Below the pieces are notes generated by a model. That model saw only the letters and a program-made list of their open reading frames with translations. It was not told the DNA's origin and searched no databases. Shown one piece after another: positions 1 to 5,513 of a stretch of DNA of 9,630 nt (position 1 is its first letter; each line of letters opens with the position of its first letter). A program made the translations under genes and the position numbers. Origin of the DNA: Acidobacteriota bacterium (GTDB taxonomy: Bacteria; Acidobacteriota; Blastocatellia; Pyrinomonadales; Pyrinomonadaceae); assembly GCA_013140875.1 (NCBI GenBank), contig JABFSB010000485.1, positions 1 to 9,630 of the forward strand, in the 5' to 3' direction.

Positions 1-14
1 GTATTTGTTCGGTT

Positions 15-206
15 TTAACTGTTCGCCTTTTCGTTCAGCGGTACTGCCTGCTTTGAGCCGGACCGGCCACGCTTCCGCGGCTTGATAGTCGAGAATCCCG
101 AATGCCTTGCCGAGTCGAAGATCTGCGGCAGCGGCTCTGACGGCTTTCGGATGGGATTGTTGGGTTGAATTCGGTTATTTTGCCGGCTATTTTGTGAGGG
201 AATCAT
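15..206 (-). CDS. small basic hypothetical protein (63 aa)
   Basis: I do not recognise this protein. It is short, hydrophilic and rich in Arg, Lys, Asn, Gln, Pro and Ser, with a basic stretch (KPRKRGR) near residues 42-48 and no membrane segment or signal peptide. The frame is open ten codons further upstream, to an ATG at 236. The ATG at 206 is the better start because AAGGAG (213-218) lies six bases upstream, one of the best Shine-Dalgarno sequences in the window. It lies about 150 bases downstream of the Crp-type regulator on the same strand. Low sequence complexity makes a chance ORF possible, but the ribosome binding site argues for translation. It could be a nucleic-acid-binding accessory protein; nothing in the sequence proves that. 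Confidence 0.42.
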   Translation of the reverse strand: MIPSQNSRQNNRIQPNNPIRKPSEPLPQIFDSARHSGFSTIKPRKRGRSGSKQAVPLNEKANS

Positions 207-281
207 TCTTATCTCCTTAGTCTCGTAATCGGACATTTATCCGATCCACCAGAGCGAAGCGCAACTATCATTCCACAATGA

Positions 282-329
282 GCCCAAGTAAGAAGGCCGG
301 CAACACTTACCGTGTCACCAGCCTTGGGC
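282..329. other. imperfect inverted repeat downstream of the Crp-type gene
   Basis: GCCCAAG (282-288) pairs with CTTGGGC (323-329), and an inner pair GTAAG (288-292) / CTTAC (306-310) encloses a GCCGGC palindrome. It lies just past the stop codon of the regulator, so in its transcript it would be a 3' hairpin. There is no U-tract, so it is not a standard intrinsic terminator. The rest of the 150-base gap holds nothing else I can support. Confidence 0.3.
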
Positions 330-356
330 GTGTGGGCAAAATCAGCTGTCTGGACG

Positions 357-1181
357 CTAAAGGCCTCTGCTAAATGGAAGTTCGGTGTAGCACGCACAGG
401 ACATTTTCCTTAGCTTTTGTCTGTCGGTAATAAATATCTGTCCGCGAACGTAATCAATGGCCTCTTTTTCGCGAAGGGCCTTTGCCATGCACGTGACACT
501 CGGGCGATAAACGCCCAGCACGCCTGCAATATACTCCTGGGTCAAATTGAACCTGCTCTTCTTGCTCCGGTCGTGGAGCATCAACAGCCACGTGCAGAAT
601 CTTTCCTCGACCGCATGGTGCGTATTGCAGATCACCTTTTGCGATATTTGTTTAATGTATGAGTTGATCTGATCGTGCAGCCATCTTTGCAGCGGGCGGC
701 TGTACATCAACTCTCTCTCGAGAATATCGGCTTCGATCTTGTACGCGTTTCCGCTAACGCAAACCTGAGCGCAATTCACCGCGGGCGATGTGCTCCAGAC
801 CGACGAAATGCCGACCGCTCCCTCCGGGCCGGTCACGGCAACCTCGATCGTCCGGCCGTCCGCCAGCATCTGAAACTCTGAAATAACGGCTGTTTCGGGA
901 AAATAAACGAAATTGATCCGGTCGTCCTGCTGAAAAAGATAGTCGTCCTTAGCCAGCTGTGTGTACTTCAGCATAGGCCTAAGCTTGCTCATCAAAAGAC
1001 TTGGCAGACCGCCAATGCCGATTCGGGGCGGCAGACTCCTGACCGGTTCAAGCTGTTCCAGTCCCAGATTTTCGTAAGTAGTTCTTATCACTTCATCTAT
1101 TCGGAATTCAGGGGCTAAATTCGGCACACCTATCTCCGCGGTCCGCCTGGCGAATCCTGAATCGGCTTTATAACCTTCCAT
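357..1181 (-). CDS. Crp/Fnr family transcriptional regulator
   Basis: This is a DNA-binding regulator of the Crp/Fnr superfamily, 274 aa from the chosen start. Residues about 65-165 form a cyclic-nucleotide-binding-like beta barrel: VYFPETAVIS at 92-101 and DGRTIEVAVTGPEGAVG at 108-124 are typical of this subfamily. Residues about 190-258 form a winged helix-turn-helix, with the recognition region LTQEYIAGVLGVYRPSVT at 213-230. The family ending normally reads CECY; here it is CACY (262-265). The phosphate-binding Arg of true cAMP receptors is not visible, so the effector is probably not cAMP. The first 50 residues are an extra, poorly conserved N-terminus. The frame also opens with TTG at 1241, but ATG at 1181 has GGGAGG (1192-1197) ten bases upstream, so I prefer it. 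The target genes are unknown. Confidence 0.9.
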   Translation of the reverse strand: MEGYKADSGFARRTAEIGVPNLAPEFRIDEVIRTTYENLGLEQLEPVRSLPPRIGIGGLPSLLMSKLRPMLKYTQLAKDDYLFQQDDRINFVYFPETAVISEFQMLADGRTIEVAVTGPEGAVGISSVWSTSPAVNCAQVCVSGNAYKIEADILERELMYSRPLQRWLHDQINSYIKQISQKVICNTHHAVEERFCTWLLMLHDRSKKSRFNLTQEYIAGVLGVYRPSVTCMAKALREKEAIDYVRGQIFITDRQKLRKMSCACYTELPFSRGL

Positions 1182-1592
1182 TACCTGACTACCTCCCGAT
1201 AAAGCGCCATTGGGCAGCGATTTCCGAATATTCTGTTGCAAGATTTTTTAGGTTCCGGGCACGAACACGCCCGCGAGTGTTTGCCGGCTTCGAACACGGC
1301 CGGACTTTGTTCATTTCCTACACGACGGCGCACAACCGCCGCTTTTGCCGAAAATTATCTTTTTGTATAAATATTTAATTCCGGACCGGATTTCCGATCA
1401 GCGTCAAGCCCGTAAACCAAACACTCCGGGCCATTTGGAGTCTGATCCAACCAACCTAACCTGTTTGATCGCGCAAGGACCCGAAACGCTCACCGCGGGC
1501 CAAATCAACCGTAAATTTCACGCGTTTTCCGCGCCGAATGTGTCGAACTTAATAGAGTGTTTGGAAAGTGTATAACGAATTGTCCCAAAATG
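1182..1592. other. intergenic region without a supported gene
   Basis: About 410 bases upstream of the Crp-type gene hold no credible protein gene. A 76-codon plus-strand frame (1345-1575) starts with TTG, has no ribosome binding site and resembles nothing. The segment presumably contains the promoter of the regulator. An AT-rich block (about 1351-1380) includes a minus-strand GATAAT at 1354-1359, but no matching -35 hexamer sits at the right spacing. The octamer CGAACACG occurs at about 1262-1269 and 1291-1298, in two small GC-rich imperfect inverted repeats. Confidence 0.5.
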
Positions 1593-1671
1593 AAAGTATT
1601 TTGAGCTACTTTACCGAGGGCGCAAAAATGCCGTCCGCGACAGCGCGTTTTGCTAGGTATCAAAATACTTT
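1593..1671. repeat. 79-bp long inverted repeat (IR-A) downstream of tRNA-Ala
   Basis: AAAGTATTTTGA (1593-1604) is the exact reverse complement of TCAAAATACTTT (1660-1671). Two further nested pairs line up inside: TACC (1612-1615) with GGTA (1656-1659), and GCAAAA (1622-1627) with TTTTGC (1648-1653). The whole element could fold into one extended hairpin. It begins 12 bases beyond the 3' end of the tRNA gene. It has no clean U-tract after the stem and no obvious flanking target duplication, so terminator, MITE-like element and small RNA all remain open. Confidence 0.6.
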
Positions 1672-1683
1672 TTAGAGGGAAAA

Positions 1684-1759
1684 TGGTGGAGACGAGGGGG
1701 ATCGAACCCCTGACCTCTGCAATGCCATTGCAGCGCTCTCCCAGCTGAGCTACGTCCCC
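1684..1759 (-). tRNA. tRNA-Ala (anticodon GGC)
   Basis: This is a complete 76-nt tRNA gene with an encoded CCA end. The acceptor stem GGGGACG pairs with CGTCTCC and contains the G3:U70 wobble pair that marks alanine tRNAs. The D-arm (GCTCAGCTGGGAGAGC) and T-arm (GGGGTTCGATCCCC) are standard. The anticodon stem CTGCA/TGCAG closes the loop ATGGCAT, which gives anticodon GGC, reading GCC codons. The gene stands alone; no other tRNA or rRNA gene is adjacent. A good promoter lies about 35-60 bases upstream. Confidence 0.97.
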
Positions 1760-1766
1760 TGGGATT

Positions 1767-1787
1767 TTTGCCGGATGAGGCGGCAAA
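1767..1787 (-). promoter_or_regulatory. hairpin in the predicted 5' leader of pre-tRNA-Ala
   Basis: TTTGCCG (1767-1773) and CGGCAAA (1781-1787) form a perfect 7-bp stem with a 7-base loop, seven bases before the mature tRNA 5' end. If transcription starts from the promoter just upstream, this hairpin would lie in the leader removed by RNase P. It has no U-tract on either strand that would make it a terminator. Confidence 0.4.
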
Positions 1788-1792
1788 CTCTG

Positions 1793-1821
1793 AATTTAGC
1801 GAAAAGACCGAAGAGCGTCAA
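1793..1821 (-). promoter_or_regulatory. sigma70-like promoter of tRNA-Ala
   Basis: Read on the minus strand, TTGACG (-35, 1816-1821) and TAAATT (-10, 1793-1798) are separated by exactly 17 bases. The -35 matches the consensus in five of six positions and the -10 in four of six. Initiation would fall near 1785, giving a leader of roughly 25 bases before the tRNA. Spacing and position make this one of the more convincing promoters in the window. Confidence 0.6.
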
Positions 1822-1894
1822 GCTTCGGCTTAAAAGAGATGTCCTCGCCGCTCCCAAGATTTCGAAACTCCCGTTCTCAGTATTTCGTTTTTAT

Positions 1895-1973
1895 CTTCTT
1901 ATTCTTCCTTCAGTGGATAAGAAATTCTTCCGTCGTTTAAGAAGGCAGACCACAGAATATGAAGAATAAGAAG
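1895..1973. repeat. 79-bp long inverted repeat (IR-B) upstream of tRNA-Ala
   Basis: CTTCTTATTCTTC (1895-1907) is the exact reverse complement of GAAGAATAAGAAG (1961-1973). Nested pairs GTGG/CCAC (1913-1916 with 1950-1953) and TTCTT/AAGAA (1925-1929 with 1939-1943) extend the hairpin. The element lies between the end of the crotonase gene and the tRNA promoter. It equals IR-A in length, but the sequence is unrelated. The right side (TTCTTAG TTCTTCT on the minus strand) hints at a degenerate 7-bp periodicity. No target-site duplication is visible. Confidence 0.6.
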
Positions 1974-2008
1974 AACTAAGAACGGATCGGAAATTTGCCG
2001 ACAAGCAC

Positions 2009-2791
2009 CTATTTGCCCTTAAACTCGGGCTTACGCTTTTCCAGGAACGCCGAGACGCCTTCCTTTTTGTCTTCGGTCGAAAAACAGATCGCGAACAGGT
2101 CGACTTCACGACGCAGGCCTTCGTCGAGGTTCGACCGCGACGCGAACTTTACTGCCTCTTTCGCAAGCTGAAGCGCTATCGGCGCTTTCTCCGCGATCTT
2201 TCCTGCAAGTTCTAACGTCTTCTGCCTCAATTCCGCAAGCGGATATATGTGGTTTATCAACCCGAACCGATGGGCCGTTTCGGCGTCGATCATGTCGCCC
2301 GTCAGGCACATTTCCATCGAACGTCCTTCGCCAATCAGCCGTGTCAGACGCTGAGTGCCGCCGCCACCGGGAATTATGCCGAGATTGATCTCCGGCTGCG
2401 AAAACCGCGCGTTTTCACTGCATATTCGCAGATCGCAGGCCAAAGCAAGCTCATTGCCGCCCCCTAAGCAAAACCCGTTGACCATCGCCATCACCGGCTT
2501 TGGAAAAGAATCGATCGTGTTAAAAAGCGTTCTTTCATTAAAGGTCGCACGTTGGGTTATGGGCGTTTTTCCTTCGAATTCGCTAATGTCCGCACCAGCG
2601 ATGAACGACTTTTCGCCGGCCCCGGTGATCACCACCACTCGCACTCCTTCGTCCGCCCGTAGCTCATCCAGCGCCTCTACACCCTCGATGTGCACCATGC
2701 TGCTGAGAGCATTCAGCTTGTCGGGACGGTTTATCGTCAAAATCGCGACCTTTCCTTCTTTTTCAACGGTGATCGTTTCGTAGTTCGACAT
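2009..2791 (-). CDS. enoyl-CoA hydratase/isomerase family protein (crotonase)
   Basis: This 260-aa cytoplasmic enzyme has the usual length of a short-chain enoyl-CoA hydratase, which adds water across the double bond of 2-enoyl-CoA in fatty-acid beta-oxidation or in the (S)-3-hydroxybutyryl-CoA route. IAGADI (64-69) supplies one oxyanion-hole backbone amide, and GFCLGGGNELALACD (106-120) holds the other. Glu114 and Glu134 (in QPEINLGIIPG) align with the two catalytic glutamates of rat mitochondrial crotonase, so hydratase activity is expected. The C-terminus STEDKKEGVSAFLEKRKPEF is also typical of the family. No dehydrogenase or thiolase gene adjoins it, so the exact substrate cannot be read from context. 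There is no clear Shine-Dalgarno before the ATG; a stable hairpin lies nine bases upstream. Confidence 0.93.
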   Translation of the reverse strand: MSNYETITVEKEGKVAILTINRPDKLNALSSMVHIEGVEALDELRADEGVRVVVITGAGEKSFIAGADISEFEGKTPITQRATFNERTLFNTIDSFPKPVMAMVNGFCLGGGNELALACDLRICSENARFSQPEINLGIIPGGGGTQRLTRLIGEGRSMEMCLTGDMIDAETAHRFGLINHIYPLAELRQKTLELAGKIAEKAPIALQLAKEAVKFASRSNLDEGLRREVDLFAICFSTEDKKEGVSAFLEKRKPEFKGK

Positions 2792-2800
2792 AAATAAGTA

Positions 2801-2821
2801 CGACAGGCAAATAGCCTGTCG
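2801..2821. terminator. 8-bp hairpin between the PilZ and crotonase genes
   Basis: CGACAGGC (2801-2808) and GCCTGTCG (2814-2821) form a perfect 8-bp stem with a five-base loop. On the minus strand it follows the PilZ gene and is trailed by the moderately T-rich TACTTATTT, which runs directly into the crotonase ATG. A weak intrinsic terminator for the PilZ transcript is the simplest reading. A dispersed REP-like palindrome or a translational control hairpin is also possible. Confidence 0.4.
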
Positions 2822-2859
2822 CCTGAATTCCCTAATTTATCGTTAAATAACGGGCTTTT

Positions 2860-3237
2860 CTATTCGTCCATTCCTTCGGCCACGTTGTCGTCGGCTATCC
2901 ACGCAACGAACAACCGCAGCCAGCTTTCCTTTTGTTCGATGATTGTGACACCGACGCGCGACGCACCGTGGCTTCCTGCCGAGATGCGCATCACCTGGGC
3001 CTTTACCTCGACCGGAACGCCATCCGGCCGATGCGAGCGGATATAAAGGCTGTCACCCTGGGCGATCTTCTGGTTTAACTGGAAAAGGGCGCCGAGCGTC
3101 GAAATATCGTCCGTTTCAGTCGGCTCGCTCCACGCGGCTCCGTCATCAGACCTGCCCGAAACTACTATCGGGAGCCTCAATGCCATCCTAAGAGCAAAGC
3201 GTTTTTCCTCGAACTGAGGCTGCATAGAAGTCAACAT
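2860..3237 (-). CDS. PilZ domain-containing protein
   Basis: This 125-aa single-domain protein has the two signature elements of PilZ c-di-GMP receptors: RxxxR at Arg17-Arg21 (RMALR) and DxSxxG at Asp44-Gly49 (DISTLG), joined by a linker of the expected length. A beta-barrel pattern follows to about residue 102. PilZ proteins bind cyclic di-GMP and act on motility, exopolysaccharide export or transcription; the target here is unknown. There is no signal peptide or membrane segment, so it is cytoplasmic. ATG at 3237 is chosen as the first in frame; an in-frame ATG at 3225 is an alternative and neither has a strong ribosome binding site. It lies upstream of the crotonase gene on the same strand, with a hairpin in the 68-base gap. 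Confidence 0.85.
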   Translation of the reverse strand: MLTSMQPQFEEKRFALRMALRLPIVVSGRSDDGAAWSEPTETDDISTLGALFQLNQKIAQGDSLYIRSHRPDGVPVEVKAQVMRISAGSHGASRVGVTIIEQKESWLRLFVAWIADDNVAEGMDE

Positions 3238-3274
3238 TCGTGCTCGTCTTAAATTGTTGCCGGTTAACGAAAAC

Positions 3275-3283
3275 AGTGTAACA
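3275..3283 (-). promoter_or_regulatory. candidate extended -10 promoter of the PilZ gene
   Basis: On the minus strand TGTTACACT (3283 to 3275) fits an extended -10 element (TGn followed by a four-of-six match to TATAAT), 38 bases before the ATG. A -35 is poor: TTGTTT at 3296-3301 is only 15 bases away. The element overlaps the inverted repeat AGTGT-N7-ACACT, which could be an operator. Confidence 0.35.
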
Positions 3284-3379
3284 CGAACACTTTACAAACA
3301 ACTATCGCATTCGGGTCGGTCAGTTGGAATATTATTCGGCACCGCCGCGATCTTAAAATGGCTCGAACTTAGGTGTGCC

Positions 3380-3409
3380 TCGACTAAATAAGCGCCCGAT
3401 AGTTATACT
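3380..3409 (+). promoter_or_regulatory. candidate sigma70-like promoter of thioredoxin reductase
   Basis: TCGACT (3380-3385, four of six matches to TTGACA) and TATACT (3404-3409, five of six matches to TATAAT) are separated by 18 bases. Transcription would start near 3416, giving a leader of about 50 bases that contains the GC-rich hairpin at 3439-3454. The call rests on hexamer matches and position only. Confidence 0.42.
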
Positions 3410-3438
3410 ATATACAAAGGATTTATTTCAAATTTTGC

Positions 3439-3454
3439 GGCGGGTTCGCCCGCC
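3439..3454 (+). promoter_or_regulatory. GC-rich TTCG-tetraloop hairpin in the trxB leader
   Basis: GGCGGG (3439-3444), loop TTCG, and CCCGCC (3449-3454) form a perfect 6-bp all-GC stem. It ends 11 bases before the trxB ATG, exactly where a Shine-Dalgarno would be expected; none is present. The closing pair is G-C rather than the C-G of the hyperstable cUUCGg loop. It may affect translation initiation or mRNA stability; no U-tract follows, so it is not a terminator. Confidence 0.45.
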
Positions 3455-3465
3455 TGATAACTCTA

Positions 3466-4476
3466 ATGGCAAACAAAACAATCGAACGGAAAGTGGTCAT
3501 TCTTGGGTCCGGGCCTGCCGGCTTGACGGCCGCGATCTACGCTTCACGCGCCCAACTCGAACCGCTTGTTATCGACGGCCCTCAGCCGGGCGGACAGTTG
3601 ACCATCACGACCGATGTGGAAAACTATCCCGGTTTCAAAATGGGCATTATGGGCCCGATCCTGATGGACGAGTTTCGCGAACAGGCCGCCCGCTTCGGAA
3701 CCGAATTTCTGAATATCTGGATCGACCGGGTCGACCTTTCCCAGCGGCCGTTTACGCTGTATGGCAAGGATAGTGCGGACAGCGAGGAGGTAACGACGAT
3801 CGTCAAGGCCGAGACGCTAATAATCTCGACCGGTGCCTCGGCCAAATGGCTCGGCATTCCAGGCGAGGCTCCCGTTCCCGAAGGCCTCGGCGGAAACGGC
3901 GTTTCGGCGTGCGCGACGTGTGACGGATTCTTCTTCCGCGATGTCCCAATTGTCGTCGTCGGCGGCGGCGACACCGCCATGGAAGAGGCTTTGTTCCTGA
4001 CTAAATTTGCGTCAGAGGTCACGCTGATACACCGTCGCGACGAGTTTCGTGCCTCGAAGATCATGCAGGACCGCGTCCTCAACCACGAAAAGATCAAGGT
4101 ACTTTGGAACACCGAGGTTAAGGAGATCATCGGCGCCAAGGAAAGCGGCGTCGAGTCAGTGAGGATTTTCGACATTAAGGAAAACAAGGAAAGCATTTTG
4201 CCAACCCGCGGCGTATTCATCGCGATCGGCCACCAGCCGAATACCGAGCTTTTCAAAGGCGTGCTCGATATGGATCCGGTAGGCTATCTGATCACCGAAG
4301 GCAAGACGATGCGGACTAACATCCCGGGCGTATTCGCCTGCGGCGATGCCCAGGATTCGTATTATCGACAGGCCGTCACGGCAGCCGGAACCGGATGCAT
4401 GGCCGCGATCGACGCCGAGCGATTCCTCGTCGAGCACACATTGGAAGCCGCGGTTTCGACACAGACCAACTGGTAG
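3466..4476 (+). CDS. trxB: thioredoxin-disulfide reductase
   Basis: This 336-aa FAD enzyme transfers electrons from NADPH to oxidised thioredoxin in the cytoplasm. GSGPAG (14-19) is the FAD-binding Rossmann motif and GVFACGD (288-294) the second FAD motif. The redox-active pair is Cys149 and Cys152 in the classic CATC sequence. GGGDTA (166-171) is the NADPH site, and HRRDEFRAS (189-197) with its paired arginines indicates NADPH rather than NADH preference. The length is slightly above that of E. coli TrxB, through a short insertion near residues 100-112 and a C-terminal extension of about ten residues. The start is the first ATG that keeps the family N-terminus intact. It converges with the lipocalin gene, with two bases between the stop codons. 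Confidence 0.95.
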   Translation: MANKTIERKVVILGSGPAGLTAAIYASRAQLEPLVIDGPQPGGQLTITTDVENYPGFKMGIMGPILMDEFREQAARFGTEFLNIWIDRVDLSQRPFTLYGKDSADSEEVTTIVKAETLIISTGASAKWLGIPGEAPVPEGLGGNGVSACATCDGFFFRDVPIVVVGGGDTAMEEALFLTKFASEVTLIHRRDEFRASKIMQDRVLNHEKIKVLWNTEVKEIIGAKESGVESVRIFDIKENKESILPTRGVFIAIGHQPNTELFKGVLDMDPVGYLITEGKTMRTNIPGVFACGDAQDSYYRQAVTAAGTGCMAAIDAERFLVEHTLEAAVSTQTNW

Positions 4477-4478
4477 GA

Positions 4479-5069
4479 TCACAAATTCTGCTTTTCGACA
4501 GCGGCTCCGCGTACCGTGGTCATATTTTGCGGCGTTTTGACCAATCGGGTCGGCACGAAGCCCTTCGATTCGATGCGACTGAGAATTTGCTGATAGAGTG
4601 CCTCGTCGATCGTCGGCTTTCTGCTCAATATCCACAGATATTCGCGTTTCGGTTCGCCGACCACGGCGTATTCGTAGTCGCGGTCCAGGTCGATTATCCA
4701 ATAGTCCGCCCAGACGAACGGCAGGAACGATAGGAATCCGGGCGCAAACCGGACCTTTAGCTTGGCGTTGCTGGCCTTATCCGCGATTTTGCCGTCGGCC
4801 TTTGCCGCGTCGGTCGTGCCGTCTTTCTTGAGGCATTCGTTCAAAACCTCGAGTTTTCCGTTCGCCTTTTGCGAATAAGTTGCGGTCGTATTACCGACAC
4901 ACTGTTTCTGGAATTTGTTCGGGTACTTTGCTATCTCGTACCATTTACCCAGATATTTCGGAATATCGACGGACCCAACGGTCGTCAGGGCAGCCTGCTT
5001 ATTCTGTTGCGCGACCGCGAAACCACAAAGTGCGATCGAGATTAATGCGATGTTGACGATTTTTTTCAT
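4479..5069 (-). CDS. blc: secreted bacterial lipocalin (Blc family)
   Basis: This 196-aa protein has a signal peptide (KK at 2-3, hydrophobic core, AVA|QQ cleavage after about residue 20) followed by one lipocalin barrel. The first conserved region is present as YLGKWYEIAKYPNKF (39-53, with Gly41 and Trp43). The second is ADYWIIDLDRDYEYAVVGEP (121-140), and the third is YLWILSR (144-150). Lipocalins bind hydrophobic ligands; E. coli Blc binds lysophospholipids and serves envelope maintenance. Unlike E. coli Blc, the only cysteine in the signal region (Cys15) sits in a poor lipobox (I-A-L-C), so a soluble periplasmic protein is more likely than a lipoprotein. Cys57 and Cys79 could form a disulfide. 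A perfect -10 hexamer lies upstream. Confidence 0.92.
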   Translation of the reverse strand: MKKIVNIALISIALCGFAVAQQNKQAALTTVGSVDIPKYLGKWYEIAKYPNKFQKQCVGNTTATYSQKANGKLEVLNECLKKDGTTDAAKADGKIADKASNAKLKVRFAPGFLSFLPFVWADYWIIDLDRDYEYAVVGEPKREYLWILSRKPTIDEALYQQILSRIESKGFVPTRLVKTPQNMTTVRGAAVEKQNL

Positions 5070-5092
5070 AATTCTCTATATTTGAAACTGTT

Positions 5093-5098
5093 ATTATA
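5093..5098 (-). promoter_or_regulatory. candidate -10 element of the lipocalin gene
   Basis: TATAAT reads on the minus strand at 5098 to 5093, 23 bases before the lipocalin ATG, which would give a leader of under 20 bases. No recognisable -35 hexamer lies 16-18 bases upstream. The divergent spacer to fmdB must also hold a plus-strand promoter, but I see only a weak TTGAAA (5082-5087). Confidence 0.38.
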
Positions 5099-5179
5099 TC
5101 CATCATTAGATGACTTCGGTTTAGAGACCTAATGGATTCACCGGAGTCTCATCCAAACAAGGCAACTTTGCCGACATAT

Positions 5180-5512
5180 ATGCCGATTTACGAGTACGAA
5201 TGTCAGAAATGCGGAACGCATCTTGAGAAGCGTCAGTCGATATCCGAGGAGCCCTTAAAGATCTGCGAGAATTGCGGGGGTGAACTTGTGAAAAAGATCT
5301 CGCTTTCGGGCTTTCAATTTAAAGGTGCCGGCTGGTACGTGACCGATTATGCCGGCAAGAATGGAAAATCCGGCGAGAAACCGGTGAGCGAAAAAAGTTC
5401 CGGCGGCGAATCAACCACTCCGGCGGACACTGCATCAAAGTCTTCAACTGAGACTTCGTCCGTACCAAAGGCTGACAAATCGGCAAGCTCTTCGAGCAAA
5501 GATAAGAATTAG
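5180..5512 (+). CDS. FmdB family zinc-ribbon protein
   Basis: This 110-aa protein opens with the hallmark MPIYEYECQKCG of the FmdB/CxxC regulatory family. Cys8, Cys11, Cys29 and Cys32 form a C4 zinc ribbon, followed by the family block GFQFKGAGWYVTDYAG (44-59). After residue 60 comes a low-complexity tail rich in Ser, Lys, Thr and Glu. The frame stays open to an ATG at 5132, but the family always begins MPIYEY, so ATG 5180 is chosen. The biochemical role of small FmdB proteins is not established; the name comes from a proposed regulator of formamidase/amidase expression. The stop codon is one base from the ATG of the VWA-domain gene, so the two are probably cotranscribed and translationally coupled. 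Confidence 0.9.
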   Translation: MPIYEYECQKCGTHLEKRQSISEEPLKICENCGGELVKKISLSGFQFKGAGWYVTDYAGKNGKSGEKPVSEKSSGGESTTPADTASKSSTETSSVPKADKSASSSSKDKN

Positions 5513-5513
5513 G

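Noticed and set aside
209..397. 62-codon minus-strand frame overlapping the end of the Crp-type gene
   Set aside because: It starts with GTG without a ribosome binding site, overlaps two better frames, and resembles no protein.
1345..1575. 76-codon plus-strand frame in the large intergenic region
   Set aside because: It has a TTG start, no ribosome binding site, no recognisable domain, and begins in an AT-rich, promoter-like segment.
1505..1786. 93-codon minus-strand frame
   Set aside because: It runs straight through the tRNA-Ala gene and the IR-A repeat, so it is a chance open frame.
1808..1828. Possible intrinsic terminator of the crotonase gene (CCGAAG/CTTCGG hairpin followed by TCTTTTC on the minus strand)
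   Set aside because: The stem is only 6 bp with a nine-base loop, it lies about 180 bases past the stop, and it coincides with the -35 of the better supported tRNA promoter.
5024..5027. Lipoprotein processing site at Cys15 of the lipocalin
   Set aside because: The residue before the cysteine is Leu, which signal peptidase II sites rarely allow, and a normal AVA cleavage site follows five residues later.
5132..5179. Sixteen-residue N-terminal extension of the FmdB-type protein
   Set aside because: Family members begin at MPIYEY, and the upstream ATG has no better ribosome binding site.
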